NCBI RefSeq assembly: GCF_902726655.1
Contig: NZ_CACVAN010000001.1
Span: forward strand, 3,348,001 to 3,412,000
Direction of reading: 5' to 3'
Origin: Virgibacillus ihumii
GTDB taxonomy: Bacteria; Bacillota; Bacilli; Bacillales; Amphibacillaceae
Length of the DNA: 64,000 nucleotides
Positions 1 to 8,738 of the stretch are shown one piece after another. The notes beneath the pieces were generated by a model, which saw nothing but the letters and a program-made list of their open reading frames with translations, made no database searches and was not told the origin of the DNA. Made by a program: the position numbers and the translations under genes. Each line of letters starts with the position of its first letter. Position 1 is the first letter of the stretch.

Positions 1-2
1 CC

Positions 3-539
3 CTATTTCTGCTGCTCCCACACTTCGGCTATAAATTCATCCCGGCCGGATTTGGCCCGGTCTTCCTTATAATAAGCTTTATTCTTTTTATAAAAATCCT
101 GGTGATCATCTTCAGCGGGATAAAATGTTGATGCAGGCAATATTTTCGTCACGATTGGCTTGGAAAATTTCCCGCTCGCTTCAAGCGCATTTCTCGTTTG
201 CTCAGCAGCTTCCCTCTGTTGATCATCATGATAAAAAATGGCTGTCCGGTAAGAATCACCACGGTCATGGAATTGTCCGCCATCATCTGTCGGATCGATT
301 TGCCGCCAGTAGATTTCTAGAATTTTATCATAGGCTATGATAGAGGGGTCATAGGTTATTTCAACCGATTCATAGTGTCCGGTTGTCCCTTTTTTCACTT
401 CTTCATATGTCGGGTTTTCCGTGTGCCCGCCAGTATATCCGGACACAACGCCATGTATGCCGTCCCATTGATCAAACGGCTTCACCATGCACCAGAAACA
501 ACCGCCTGCAAACGTAGCTTTCTCCACTTGACCATTCAT
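3..539 (-). CDS. msrA: Peptide-methionine (S)-S-oxide reductase MsrA
   Basis: Reduces the S epimer of methionine sulfoxide in proteins and free amino acid, a cytosolic oxidative-damage repair enzyme. The 178-residue product has the family signature GGCFWC near the N terminus (catalytic Cys14, with Cys17 the only other cysteine), the GYTGG motif around residue 35, and an HxxxE-type segment (GHYESVEI). The length is normal. The ATG at 539 follows a GGAGG site about 9 nt upstream on the minus strand. It is divergent from the large regulator at 677 and stands alone; no msrB or fused MsrB domain is in the window. The only candidate resolving cysteine is Cys17, as in the short bacterial form. Confidence 0.96.
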   Translation of the reverse strand: MNGQVEKATFAGGCFWCMVKPFDQWDGIHGVVSGYTGGHTENPTYEEVKKGTTGHYESVEITYDPSIIAYDKILEIYWRQIDPTDDGGQFHDRGDSYRTAIFYHDDQQREAAEQTRNALEASGKFSKPIVTKILPASTFYPAEDDHQDFYKKNKAYYKEDRAKSGRDEFIAEVWEQQK

Positions 540-676
540 GTTTGTTTTCGCCTCCAGCTGTAAATAAAATGTTAATCCAATATATCATAAACGTGATGGT
601 ATAATAAATTATTTTGTATGACGCATCATATGTTAAACTATAAGAAGATTGAAATTTTTGAAAGAAGGTATTGGTG

Positions 677-3600
677 ATGGAGAAAATACCAATCATTCAT
701 AGCCAGCTCAGTCCGCCGCCGATGAAAGAACGTTATGTCAGACGCGTGAAAGTAAACCGTAAACTGATGCGTGCAGCTGACTACCCGCTCACAATCGTGC
801 ATGCAGGTGCCGGGTATGGTAAAAGTACAGCACTCGCATCGTTTGTTCACGATTCCAAAACAGTAATCTGCTGGTATTCGATTTCCCGTAATGATGATGA
901 TATTCTTCCATTTATTAATAATCTGACCCACGCTGTTAAACAAAAGTATCCATTATTTGGAGGGTCAATTCTGGACGAACTGGCAGAATTGGACAACTAT
1001 ATAAACAATGAGCAAATTTGGCTGCTGACCTCCACCTTCATTAATGAAATTCTTCAATTAAAAAAACCGGTTACCCTTATATTGGATGATTTTCATCATG
1101 TAAAAAACTCATTGGAAATCGGACAATGGACAAATTTGCTGTTGGAACATGTGCCGGAAAACCTGCACATTATTCTATCGAGCCGTAATCAGCCCAAATG
1201 GGAGGTTATTCCGAAGCTGAAGGTAAAGGGGGATTTGCTCGATATTGATCAGAATGATCTGACCCTTTCTGCTGAAGAAATGGATCATGTGCTCAGGGAC
1301 ATCTATCAGGTAAATCTGACACCGGAAGATTTACAAAAAATACATGAGCTTACAGAAGGATGGGCAATCGCCTTCAGTATGTTTGCCCAGCATATTCAGA
1401 GCAAATCATCCATTCATAATATTTTGGAAAATCGTCGGCAGTCATTGCAGAATTTATTTGATTATTTGGCATCTGAAGTGCTGTCAAAGCAATCGTTTAT
1501 TATGCAGCAGTTTTTACTGCAGTCAAGTATTATTGATGTCCTGACAGCTGATATTTGTGATGATGTCCTGGAAATTAACGGATCGTCAGAAATGCTTTCC
1601 GGACTTGTTGAACAAAATTTATTTATCATTGACGGTGAGGGCAACCACTATCGATACCATTCCTTATTTAAAACGTTTCTTGAAAATCAGCTGCAGCAGA
1701 ATTATCCGCATGAATTTAAAAAATTGCATAAGCATGCGGCACAATATTATATGAAAATATTTCATTTGGATACTGCTTTGTACCATTACCGCAGCATACA
1801 GGAATATGGTGCAATAGCTCAAATATTAGGAGAACATGGTACTAAGTTACTCCGTACCGGAAGATTGCAATATCTGAATGAATTACTTAAGGAGCTTCCG
1901 ACATCATATAAAGAAAAGAGTTTAATATTGTACTTTTATCAGGGTGAAATTGAAAGATATCAATCGTCCTATGCCGATGCGGAAAAGAGTTATGATCGGA
2001 TACTTACAAACTATCAGGATAATTACTATTTGGCCGGGCTTGCTTTGGAAGGAAAGACTCGTATTTACCTTGATACAATTCAGCCCGATAAAGCGGAGCG
2101 CTATGTAAGTCAGGCAATTCATATGCGTGAACACTCCGATGCACCGAAAAAAGAGATGGCGCGCTTATATCAGCTGATGGCTGAAAATCTGATTAATTCC
2201 GGGCAGGCCATAAAAGCTGAAGCATGGTTTGATCGGGCGAAAGAACTGAACTTGCCGTTGGAGGAGGGGAATCTCCAGGCACGAATTTATCTTCGGACAG
2301 GCAGGCTTGAAAAAGCTAAAGAATTGCTTGTACAGCGAAAAAAGATGGCTGAAACGACAAAACATCTGCCACAGTCACACCGGGAGACAGATATTCTTTT
2401 GTCAATCATTGAGGCGTTTATGGGGGAGGCAGAATCGAGCAAAAAGCTTGCGGGTGAAGGTATTCAGCTGGGATTGAACGTCCAGTCGCCGTTTGTGGAA
2501 GCGTGCGGCTGGATGCGGATGGGACATGCCGTTCAGCTGCTGGATCATTATGATACGGATCTGGCCAAGGATTGTTATGAAACATCCCTGGATATTATGG
2601 AGAAAATAAATGTTTCCAGAGGCAAGGCTGAACCATATATGGGACTTGCCGTATTGTATGGAAAAGAACAGAAGTACGATCAGGCTGTTGAAATGGCAGC
2701 AAAGGGCTTGCGCGAAACGGAAAAAGTTAACGATCGGTGGTTGACCGCAGTGATTCGATTGGGACTTGGGGTAGCGGAAGTATATAACAATAATTTTACT
2801 ACTGCATCACGTGTTATGTCGGAAGTGCTGGAAGAATTTAAATCGTGCGGTGATCGATACGGCATCATTGTCAGCAGGTTTTGGAAAGCGTATATTGCCC
2901 TTAAGCAGGATGAACAGGAAACATTCGCCGGTGAAATGGGCCCTTTTTTGCAGGAGGTTCAAACATATGCGTATGACTTTTTCATTAAAAAAAGAACGTT
3001 GTTTGGCCCCTCAGATGTACAAAATGTGGCACCAATGCTGCTCAAAGCCAAAGAGCTTGATATTGAACCAGCATTTATTGCCCGAACATTGCATGAACTT
3101 GGTTTTGATGAAACCATTAAAAGTCATCCGGGTTATACGCTTACGATACAGACGTTCGGTCATTTAACAGTCAGATTAGGTGATAGAAAACTTGAAAGCA
3201 GTAACTGGCAGCGTGGTAAGGCAAAGGAACTGTTTGAATTGTTTATCACAAACAGGGAAACGCTTATGACTAAAGAGGAAATCTTTCAGGCATTATGGCC
3301 GGATCAGGATGAAAACAGCGCAAATAAATTGTTCAAAGTTTCGCTTAATGCATTATTAAAAGCACTTGAACCGGATAGGAAACCGCGTCAGGAATCTTTC
3401 TTTATCCAGCGGAATGGGAGTTCATATGGGCTGAATCCTGAATCGGGTTATAAATTGGACTGCAACATGTTTGAAAAAGGAGTGTTGAGCGGAATTGATG
3501 AAAATGATCCAAAGCAAGCAAAAGAATTACTGGAAAGGATGCTGACACTTTATCATGGCAGCTACTTGGCGGATGTTCGTTATGCAGAGTGGTGTATGAC

Positions 3601-3922
3601 AGAACGTGAAAGATTGCAGTTAATCTATCTCCGCGGATGTGAAAAAATGGCACAGGTCACCGTGAGACTGCATGAATTCAATGCGTGCATTGAATGGTGT
3701 GAAAAAATCCTGAAACTGGATCCGGCGTGGGAGGAGGCATACCGGTTACTGATGTATGGCTATTATCAGAATAATAACCGACCACAGGCAATAAGGTGGT
3801 ATGCTAAATGTACTGACATGCTGGATCGTGAATTGGGAATTGAACCGATGGAAGCCACGAAAGAATTATATGAAATGATAAGTAAATCAGCAGAGTTGGA
3901 CCCGATTAACGGACTCCCTTGA
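677..3922 (+). CDS. STAND-ATPase / BTAD (SARP-like) transcriptional activator
   Basis: A very large cytosolic transcription factor of about 1081 residues. The N-terminal third is a MalT-like STAND NTPase with Walker A GAGYGKST at residues 44-51 and Walker B TLILDDFHH near 132-140. The middle (about 340-790) is helical and TPR-like. The last 260 residues start at IQTFGHLTVRLG and hold a winged-helix transcriptional domain (LWPDQDENSANKLF region) followed by a bacterial transcriptional activator (BTAD) TPR domain. This is the arrangement of AfsR/SARP-type regulators with the domain order reversed. A TTG at 671 is open in frame, but AGAAGG at 663-668 favours the ATG at 677. It precedes the importer/catabolic operon on the same strand and is the obvious candidate activator for it. 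The inducer is unknown. Confidence 0.9.
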   Translation: MEKIPIIHSQLSPPPMKERYVRRVKVNRKLMRAADYPLTIVHAGAGYGKSTALASFVHDSKTVICWYSISRNDDDILPFINNLTHAVKQKYPLFGGSILDELAELDNYINNEQIWLLTSTFINEILQLKKPVTLILDDFHHVKNSLEIGQWTNLLLEHVPENLHIILSSRNQPKWEVIPKLKVKGDLLDIDQNDLTLSAEEMDHVLRDIYQVNLTPEDLQKIHELTEGWAIAFSMFAQHIQSKSSIHNILENRRQSLQNLFDYLASEVLSKQSFIMQQFLLQSSIIDVLTADICDDVLEINGSSEMLSGLVEQNLFIIDGEGNHYRYHSLFKTFLENQLQQNYPHEFKKLHKHAAQYYMKIFHLDTALYHYRSIQEYGAIAQILGEHGTKLLRTGRLQYLNELLKELPTSYKEKSLILYFYQGEIERYQSSYADAEKSYDRILTNYQDNYYLAGLALEGKTRIYLDTIQPDKAERYVSQAIHMREHSDAPKKEMARLYQLMAENLINSGQAIKAEAWFDRAKELNLPLEEGNLQARIYLRTGRLEKAKELLVQRKKMAETTKHLPQSHRETDILLSIIEAFMGEAESSKKLAGEGIQLGLNVQSPFVEACGWMRMGHAVQLLDHYDTDLAKDCYETSLDIMEKINVSRGKAEPYMGLAVLYGKEQKYDQAVEMAAKGLRETEKVNDRWLTAVIRLGLGVAEVYNNNFTTASRVMSEVLEEFKSCGDRYGIIVSRFWKAYIALKQDEQETFAGEMGPFLQEVQTYAYDFFIKKRTLFGPSDVQNVAPMLLKAKELDIEPAFIARTLHELGFDETIKSHPGYTLTIQTFGHLTVRLGDRKLESSNWQRGKAKELFELFITNRETLMTKEEIFQALWPDQDENSANKLFKVSLNALLKALEPDRKPRQESFFIQRNGSSYGLNPESGYKLDCNMFEKGVLSGIDENDPKQAKELLERMLTLYHGSYLADVRYAEWCMTERERLQLIYLRGCEKMAQVTVRLHEFNACIEWCEKILKLDPAWEEAYRLLMYGYYQNNNRPQAIRWYAKCTDMLDRELGIEPMEATKELYEMISKSAELDPINGLP

Positions 3923-3946
3923 TGCAAAGCATTGAGGGAGTTTTTT
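3913..3946 (+). terminator. Rho-independent terminator after the BTAD regulator
   Basis: Arms ACTCCCT (3913-3919) and AGGGAGT (3935-3941) extend through two G-T wobbles into ATGC/GCAT around an AAA loop, giving a continuous 13-bp stem. It runs into a six-T tract. The stem begins inside the regulator's last codons and contains its TGA stop, so the gene and its terminator overlap. Confidence 0.9.
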
Positions 3947-4065
3947 GCGTATGGGCTCCTGTATAAAAGTTAAGTTACCCCATTTATTTGGATAGGGTCA
4001 GCCACCACCCGAATAAAGTCGCGCGAACCCACGCAAAATCTTGCGAAAAACCGCATCCCAACTTG

Positions 4066-4098
4066 TGTAACTTCCCTGTAACTGTTGTTTTTTATGAT
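4066..4098 (+). promoter_or_regulatory. Importer operon promoter with SARP-type heptamer direct repeats
   Basis: Two identical heptamers TGTAACT lie at 4066-4072 and 4077-4083, an 11-bp period. After a 9-nt gap comes a -10-like TATGAT at 4093-4098, with no good -35. This is the layout of SARP/BTAD activator sites, where the repeats replace the -35. The same architecture recurs at 11486-11518. The start of transcription would fall near 4105, upstream of the ribosome site at 4124-4131. That the neighbouring BTAD protein binds here is inference. Confidence 0.65.
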
Positions 4099-4139
4099 TG
4101 CTGCAAGCTGTAATAACAAAATTAAAGGGGGAAATCAGA

Positions 4140-5351
4140 ATGAAAGCAGGACGGATAATCAGTTTGTTGTTTGTGATGACATTTATTGTTGTATTTGCTG
4201 CAGCTTGTGGTGATAGTGAAGAAGCTTCCAGTGAGGCTAAGGGAAAGGAAACCATTAAAATTGGTGTGCTTACTTCGCAGACTGGAGCGTTGGAAGCGTA
4301 CGGCGAACAGACGAAGCGGGGATTTGAACTGGGGATGGAATATGCGACGGACGGAACAATGGAGGTTGCCGGTAAAAAGGTTGAAGTAATCTATGAGGAT
4401 ACGGAAACAGATCCCAAAGTAGCCAGGCAGAAAGCGTTAGGGCTGCTGGAAGAAGAGAATGTGGATTTTCTCGTTGGCTCGTCCAGTTCCGGGGATACGC
4501 TGGCTGTAACACCACTTGCAAAAGAATATGAAACGATCATGATTGTTGAACCGGCTGTAGCGGACAGTATCACAGGCTCAGAATACAATGACTATATTTT
4601 CCGGACGGCCCGTAATTCATCACAGGATGCTGCAGCGGCTGCTGCCGCGATTGCTGATGAAGGGGTGAAAATTGCTACATTGGCGCCTGATTCAGCATTT
4701 GGCCAGGATGGAGTAGCGGCATTCAAGAAGGCGGCAACTGATCTGGGAGCAGAAATTATTCATGAAGAATATGCAGATCCTTCAGCTACGGATTTCACGG
4801 CAAACATCCAGAAAATTATTGACGCGAATCCTGATTATTTATTTGTGGTCTGGGCCGGAGCGAATACACCATGGAATCAGATTGCTGATATGAAACTGCA
4901 GGATCGCGGTATCAACATTACAACAGGGGCACCTGACATTGCAGCATTATCAACAATGAAGCCGCTTGTCGGTATGAAAGGTTTCACTGTCTATTATCAT
5001 ACGCTTCCGGATAATAAAATTAATGACTGGCTTGTGAAAGAACATAAAGCACGCTACGGGGAAGTGCCGGATTTATTTACTCCGGGTGGAATGAGTGCGG
5101 CTATCGCAATTGTGGAAGCGCTTAAAAAGACAGATGGTAATGCTTCAGCTGATCAGCTGATTAAGACGATGGAGGGAATGAGCTTTGATACGCCAAAAGG
5201 AGAGATGACATTTCGTCCGGAAGACCATCAGGCTCTGCAGTCACTCTATGCGATTACACTAAAAAATAAAGAAGGATACGATTATCCGGTTCCAGTGCTT
5301 GAACGCGTGCTTACACCGGAAGAAACAGCACCACCAATCAAAAATGACTAA
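4140..5351 (+). CDS. Branched-chain amino acid type ABC importer, substrate-binding lipoprotein
   Basis: Extracellular receptor for a LivFGHM-type importer, anchored in the membrane as a lipoprotein. The first 22 residues form a signal peptide ending in the lipobox FAAAC (lipidated Cys23), followed by an acidic linker. The rest is the type I periplasmic-binding fold (Peripla_BP_6): IKIGVLTSQTGALEAYG at the mature N terminus and repeated alpha/beta units with TLAPDSAFGQDG and FVVWAGAN. The 403-residue length is normal. The chosen ATG at 4140 has AAAGGGGG 8 nt upstream; an earlier in-frame start lies within the promoter region. First gene of the operon running to 11413. Family members bind amino acids, amides, urea and aromatic or aliphatic acids, so the ligand cannot be named; downstream ligase and hydrolase suggest a carboxylate. 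Confidence 0.9.
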   Translation: MKAGRIISLLFVMTFIVVFAAACGDSEEASSEAKGKETIKIGVLTSQTGALEAYGEQTKRGFELGMEYATDGTMEVAGKKVEVIYEDTETDPKVARQKALGLLEEENVDFLVGSSSSGDTLAVTPLAKEYETIMIVEPAVADSITGSEYNDYIFRTARNSSQDAAAAAAAIADEGVKIATLAPDSAFGQDGVAAFKKAATDLGAEIIHEEYADPSATDFTANIQKIIDANPDYLFVVWAGANTPWNQIADMKLQDRGINITTGAPDIAALSTMKPLVGMKGFTVYYHTLPDNKINDWLVKEHKARYGEVPDLFTPGGMSAAIAIVEALKKTDGNASADQLIKTMEGMSFDTPKGEMTFRPEDHQALQSLYAITLKNKEGYDYPVPVLERVLTPEETAPPIKND

Positions 5352-5426
5352 CAAAAATGATTGGATACATGCCCTTGTCCAATTGCGGCAAGGGTATATT
5401 CCATCCAACCTTGAGGAGGAGATGTA

Positions 5427-6194
5427 ATGGCGGCGATATTGGAAATAACGGATCTGTCGATAGCTTTCGGCGGTCATACTGCTGTGAATCGCATTTCGGT
5501 ACGGATTCCCGAGAAGAAATTCACCTCCATCATTGGACCAAATGGTGCGGGGAAAACAACTCTGTTCAATCTTCTGAGCGGTCAGCTTACACCAACTGAA
5601 GGACAGATTTTTTATAAAGGTCAGGATATAACCAAGCAGTCAACGACAAAACGAGCGCGAATGGGAATAGGCAGATCATTTCAGATTACAAATGTTTTTC
5701 CTAACCTGACAGTGCTTGAAAATGTCCGGCTGGCAGTTCAGTCCCAGGCTAAGGTGCGTTACCAGATGATTGCCCACTTCAAACATTATAAAAAGTTTGT
5801 TGATCAAGCAATGCTGCTGCTGGAAAGGGTTTATCTGGATTCGAAGGCTGAATTACTTGCGGCCAATCTTGCACATGGGGAAAAAAGAAAATTGGAACTG
5901 GCGATGCTTCTAGCGCTAAAAACAGATATACTGCTGCTTGATGAACCGACTGCCGGTATGTCTCTTGATGAAGTCCCGGCGATTATTGAGGTAATCAAAA
6001 ATATTAAAGCGGAAGAGGATCGGACGATTGTCCTTATCGAACACAAAATGGATATGATTATGGATCTTTCGGATGAAGTGCTGGTTTTATTTCACGGGGA
6101 ATTACTGGCAAAAGGCACACCCGAAGAGATTATTGAGAATGAAACGGTGCAGTCAGCCTATTTGGGAGGCATGTATGATGAGCAGCTTGCTTGA
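5427..6194 (+). CDS. LivG-type ABC importer ATPase
   Basis: One of two cytosolic ATPases powering the importer. Walker A is GPNGAGKT at residues 37-44. The signature helix is the LivG variant AHGEKRKLELA (about 152) in place of LSGGQ, Walker B is ILLLDEPTAGMS (about 170), and the switch His lies in VLIEHKMD. At 255 residues it has the usual LivG length. ATG at 5427 follows TTGAGGAGGAG. It overlaps the next ATPase gene by about 17 nt, so translation is probably coupled. Confidence 0.95.
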   Translation: MAAILEITDLSIAFGGHTAVNRISVRIPEKKFTSIIGPNGAGKTTLFNLLSGQLTPTEGQIFYKGQDITKQSTTKRARMGIGRSFQITNVFPNLTVLENVRLAVQSQAKVRYQMIAHFKHYKKFVDQAMLLLERVYLDSKAELLAANLAHGEKRKLELAMLLALKTDILLLDEPTAGMSLDEVPAIIEVIKNIKAEEDRTIVLIEHKMDMIMDLSDEVLVLFHGELLAKGTPEEIIENETVQSAYLGGMYDEQLA

Positions 6195-6885
6195 GCTAAA
6201 ACAGGTTGAAGCATACATACAGCAGTTTCATATTCTGCATGATATTTCTTTTGAGGTCCCCAAAGGCGAGGTAACTGTGCTGCTGGGCAGAAACGGTGCA
6301 GGCAAGACGACGACATTACGGACGATTATGGGATTAAACAGCATGTCGAACGGATCTATCTTTTTAAAAGATCACGAAATTGGCGGGTTAAAAACGCATG
6401 CCATTGCCAAAAGTGGTGTTGGCTATGTACCGGAGGATCAGGGTATCTTTGCTGAACTGACTGTCGGTGAAAATATGAAGGTCGCCATGATGAAAGAAGA
6501 TGAGGAAACAACAAAGCGGATGGAGTGGATCCTGGAACTGTTTCCGGATCTAAAGAAATTTTGGAAAAAACAAGGCGGCAAACTGAGTGGAGGACAAAAG
6601 CAGATGCTTGCTATCGCACGGGCATATGTGAATGAAAACGATCTGCTGCTGATTGATGAGCCAAGTAAGGGCCTTGCCCCGATTGTAGTGGAAAAGGTTA
6701 TGGAATCCATCCAAGAGATGAAAGAACGAACAACCATTTTATTGGTTGAACAAAATTTTATGATGGCAAGCAAAATTGGTGACCGCTTTTATATTATTGA
6801 TGATGGTCAAACCGTTCACAACGGCAGTATGGATGATTTGCGTAATGATAAAATGCTGATGCAAAAATACCTCGGCATCGCTTAA
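6178..6885 (+). CDS. LivF-type ABC importer ATPase
   Basis: Second ATPase of the importer. Walker A GRNGAGKT (37-44), signature LSGGQKQMLAIARA and Walker B LLLIDEPSKGLAP are all present, the standard LivF set. About 235 residues. Two adjacent ATG codons (6175 and 6178) follow GGGAGG at 6164-6169; 6178 has the better spacing. The longer open frame from 6073 has no supporting ribosome site and runs through livG. The start lies inside the end of the preceding ATPase gene. Confidence 0.94.
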   Translation: MSSLLELKQVEAYIQQFHILHDISFEVPKGEVTVLLGRNGAGKTTTLRTIMGLNSMSNGSIFLKDHEIGGLKTHAIAKSGVGYVPEDQGIFAELTVGENMKVAMMKEDEETTKRMEWILELFPDLKKFWKKQGGKLSGGQKQMLAIARAYVNENDLLLIDEPSKGLAPIVVEKVMESIQEMKERTTILLVEQNFMMASKIGDRFYIIDDGQTVHNGSMDDLRNDKMLMQKYLGIA

Positions 6886-6897
6886 GGGGGGATATGG

Positions 6898-7758
6898 ATG
6901 GATTTAATTTTCGGATTAACAATTAATGGGCTTGCGACAGGAATGATTATATTTCTCCTGGCTGCGGGTTTGACACTGATCTTCGGGTTAATGGATGTTT
7001 TGAATTTTGCCCATGGCGGCTTGTTTGTCTGGGGGGCGTTCAGTGGAGTCTGGGTGTACGATTTAACCGGCAGTTTTACCCTTGGAATTGGTGCGGCAAT
7101 CGTTACCGGCTTAATTCTCGGGGCGATAACGGAATTTTTGATTATCAGACCGGTATACGGAAATCATATCCAGCAGATTTTGATTACACTGGGTCTTATG
7201 CTGGTGCTTGCTGAGTTGATTAAAGTAGTATTCGGGCCGGAACAGCAATCTGCTCAGCCCCCGGCATTTCTTGACGGCAGTTTTATGTTGTGGGATGTCA
7301 TCATTATCAAATATCGGCTATTTATCATTGCAGTCGGTATTCTCATTTATGCTGCAACCTCCTTTATATTAAAACGGACACGGATTGGTCTTATTGTCCG
7401 GGCGGGTGTGATGAATAAAGAAATGGTGCAGTCGCTCGGGATCAACATACAATTTGTGTTCATGGCTGTATTTATGGTCGGCGCAGCGATGGCCGCACTG
7501 AGTGGAATGCTGATGGCTCCTTATTCCGGTGTTATTTATGCAGAAATGGGGCTTGAGTTTGCAATTCTGGCATTTATTGTCGTTGTAATTGGCGGCATGG
7601 GGAGTTTTAAAGGTTCATTGTACGCTGCACTTTTAGTTGGATTGACACAAGCGTTTATGGCCTACTATGTGCCCGCACTCAGCCTGGCAGTTAATATGCT
7701 GTTGATGGCAGTAGTACTTATTTTCCGTCCACAGGGATTATTCAAGGCGAAGGGGTGA
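6898..7758 (+). CDS. LivH-type ABC importer permease
   Basis: Membrane permease with about eight hydrophobic segments over 286 residues. Family landmarks are LIFGLMDVLNFAHGGLFVWGAF near residues 27-50 and the cytoplasmic coupling region GLIVRAGVMNKEMVQSLGIN. It pairs with LivM to form the translocation path. AAGGGGGGAT upstream selects ATG 6898 (the ATG at 6894 is out of frame). Its TGA stop overlaps a GTG belonging to the next reading frame. Confidence 0.95.
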   Translation: MDLIFGLTINGLATGMIIFLLAAGLTLIFGLMDVLNFAHGGLFVWGAFSGVWVYDLTGSFTLGIGAAIVTGLILGAITEFLIIRPVYGNHIQQILITLGLMLVLAELIKVVFGPEQQSAQPPAFLDGSFMLWDVIIIKYRLFIIAVGILIYAATSFILKRTRIGLIVRAGVMNKEMVQSLGINIQFVFMAVFMVGAAMAALSGMLMAPYSGVIYAEMGLEFAILAFIVVVIGGMGSFKGSLYAALLVGLTQAFMAYYVPALSLAVNMLLMAVVLIFRPQGLFKAKG

Positions 7759-7763
7759 AAAAA

Positions 7764-8729
7764 ATGCAGCTGCGTCATGTTGAAAAAAGCACCTGGATTT
7801 ACCTGGTCGTTGCATTGCTTTTATTTGCAGTACCATTCATTTTTACTGAGCGAAGTATTCTGTTTTTAATTATGCAGATTTTTATTTTTGGTATTTTTGC
7901 TATGAGTTACGACTTGCTTTTAGGCTATACTGGCATCATTTCATTTGGGCATGCCATGTTTTTCGGAATTGGTGCATATTCAGCCGCACTTATGCTGGAT
8001 CAAAGTGATGCGACGATCATGTCACTGGTTGCCGGTATTTTACTGGCGGTGATCATTGCCGCCCTTGTCAGTTTTATTGCAGGCATTATGACATTACGTC
8101 TTAAAAGTCATTATTATGCTATGTTGACATTAGCGCTCGCAGGTCTGTTTCTGGTAGCGGCGGAAAAATGGACCAGTCTGACTGGCGGCGGAGAAGGATT
8201 CACATTTTTGCTTCCGGATATACTGCGTGATTCCGGAACGATGTATGTGATCTGCCTCGTTTCGCTGATTCTGTTCTTTTTTGGACTTAGAAGGTTTACC
8301 AAATCACCAATGGGCAAAGTGCTGGTGGCCATTCGGGAAAATGAAAACAGAACAGAATCACTTGGTTTTCAGGTGCTTCACTATAAAGTGATTGTCAGTG
8401 TTATTTCAGGCATCATTGCAAGCCTTGCTGGCGTGTTATATGTATTATCACTGCGCTTTATTGATACAAGTGTTTTTGCCGTAGATGTAACGTTGGATGC
8501 ACTTCTGATGACAATTATAGGTGGAGTCGGAACGCTCATTGGACCGATTATCGGTGCTGGGTTAATGGAGTTTGCACATCACTGGTTATCAGATCTTGCA
8601 GATGTGCATTGGATTTTTGAGCGTTGGATTATTATTTACGGTACCGTTTATATTTTAGCTGTTATCTTTTTTCCGCAGGGGATTGTCGGTACAATTCAGA
8701 ATAAATTTGTGAATCGATTACGAAAGTGA
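7764..8729 (+). CDS. LivM-type ABC importer permease
   Basis: Second permease, about 321 residues with about ten hydrophobic segments. It carries the LivM landmarks YDLLLGYTGIISFGHAMFFGIGAY and the coupling sequence VAIRENENRTESLGF. An in-frame GTG at 7755 overlaps the livH stop, but AAGGGG at 7750-7755 is best placed for the ATG at 7764, which is chosen here. It completes an SBP-GFHM importer with nothing missing. Confidence 0.94.
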   Translation: MQLRHVEKSTWIYLVVALLLFAVPFIFTERSILFLIMQIFIFGIFAMSYDLLLGYTGIISFGHAMFFGIGAYSAALMLDQSDATIMSLVAGILLAVIIAALVSFIAGIMTLRLKSHYYAMLTLALAGLFLVAAEKWTSLTGGGEGFTFLLPDILRDSGTMYVICLVSLILFFFGLRRFTKSPMGKVLVAIRENENRTESLGFQVLHYKVIVSVISGIIASLAGVLYVLSLRFIDTSVFAVDVTLDALLMTIIGGVGTLIGPIIGAGLMEFAHHWLSDLADVHWIFERWIIIYGTVYILAVIFFPQGIVGTIQNKFVNRLRK

Positions 8730-8738
8730 GGTGTTTAC

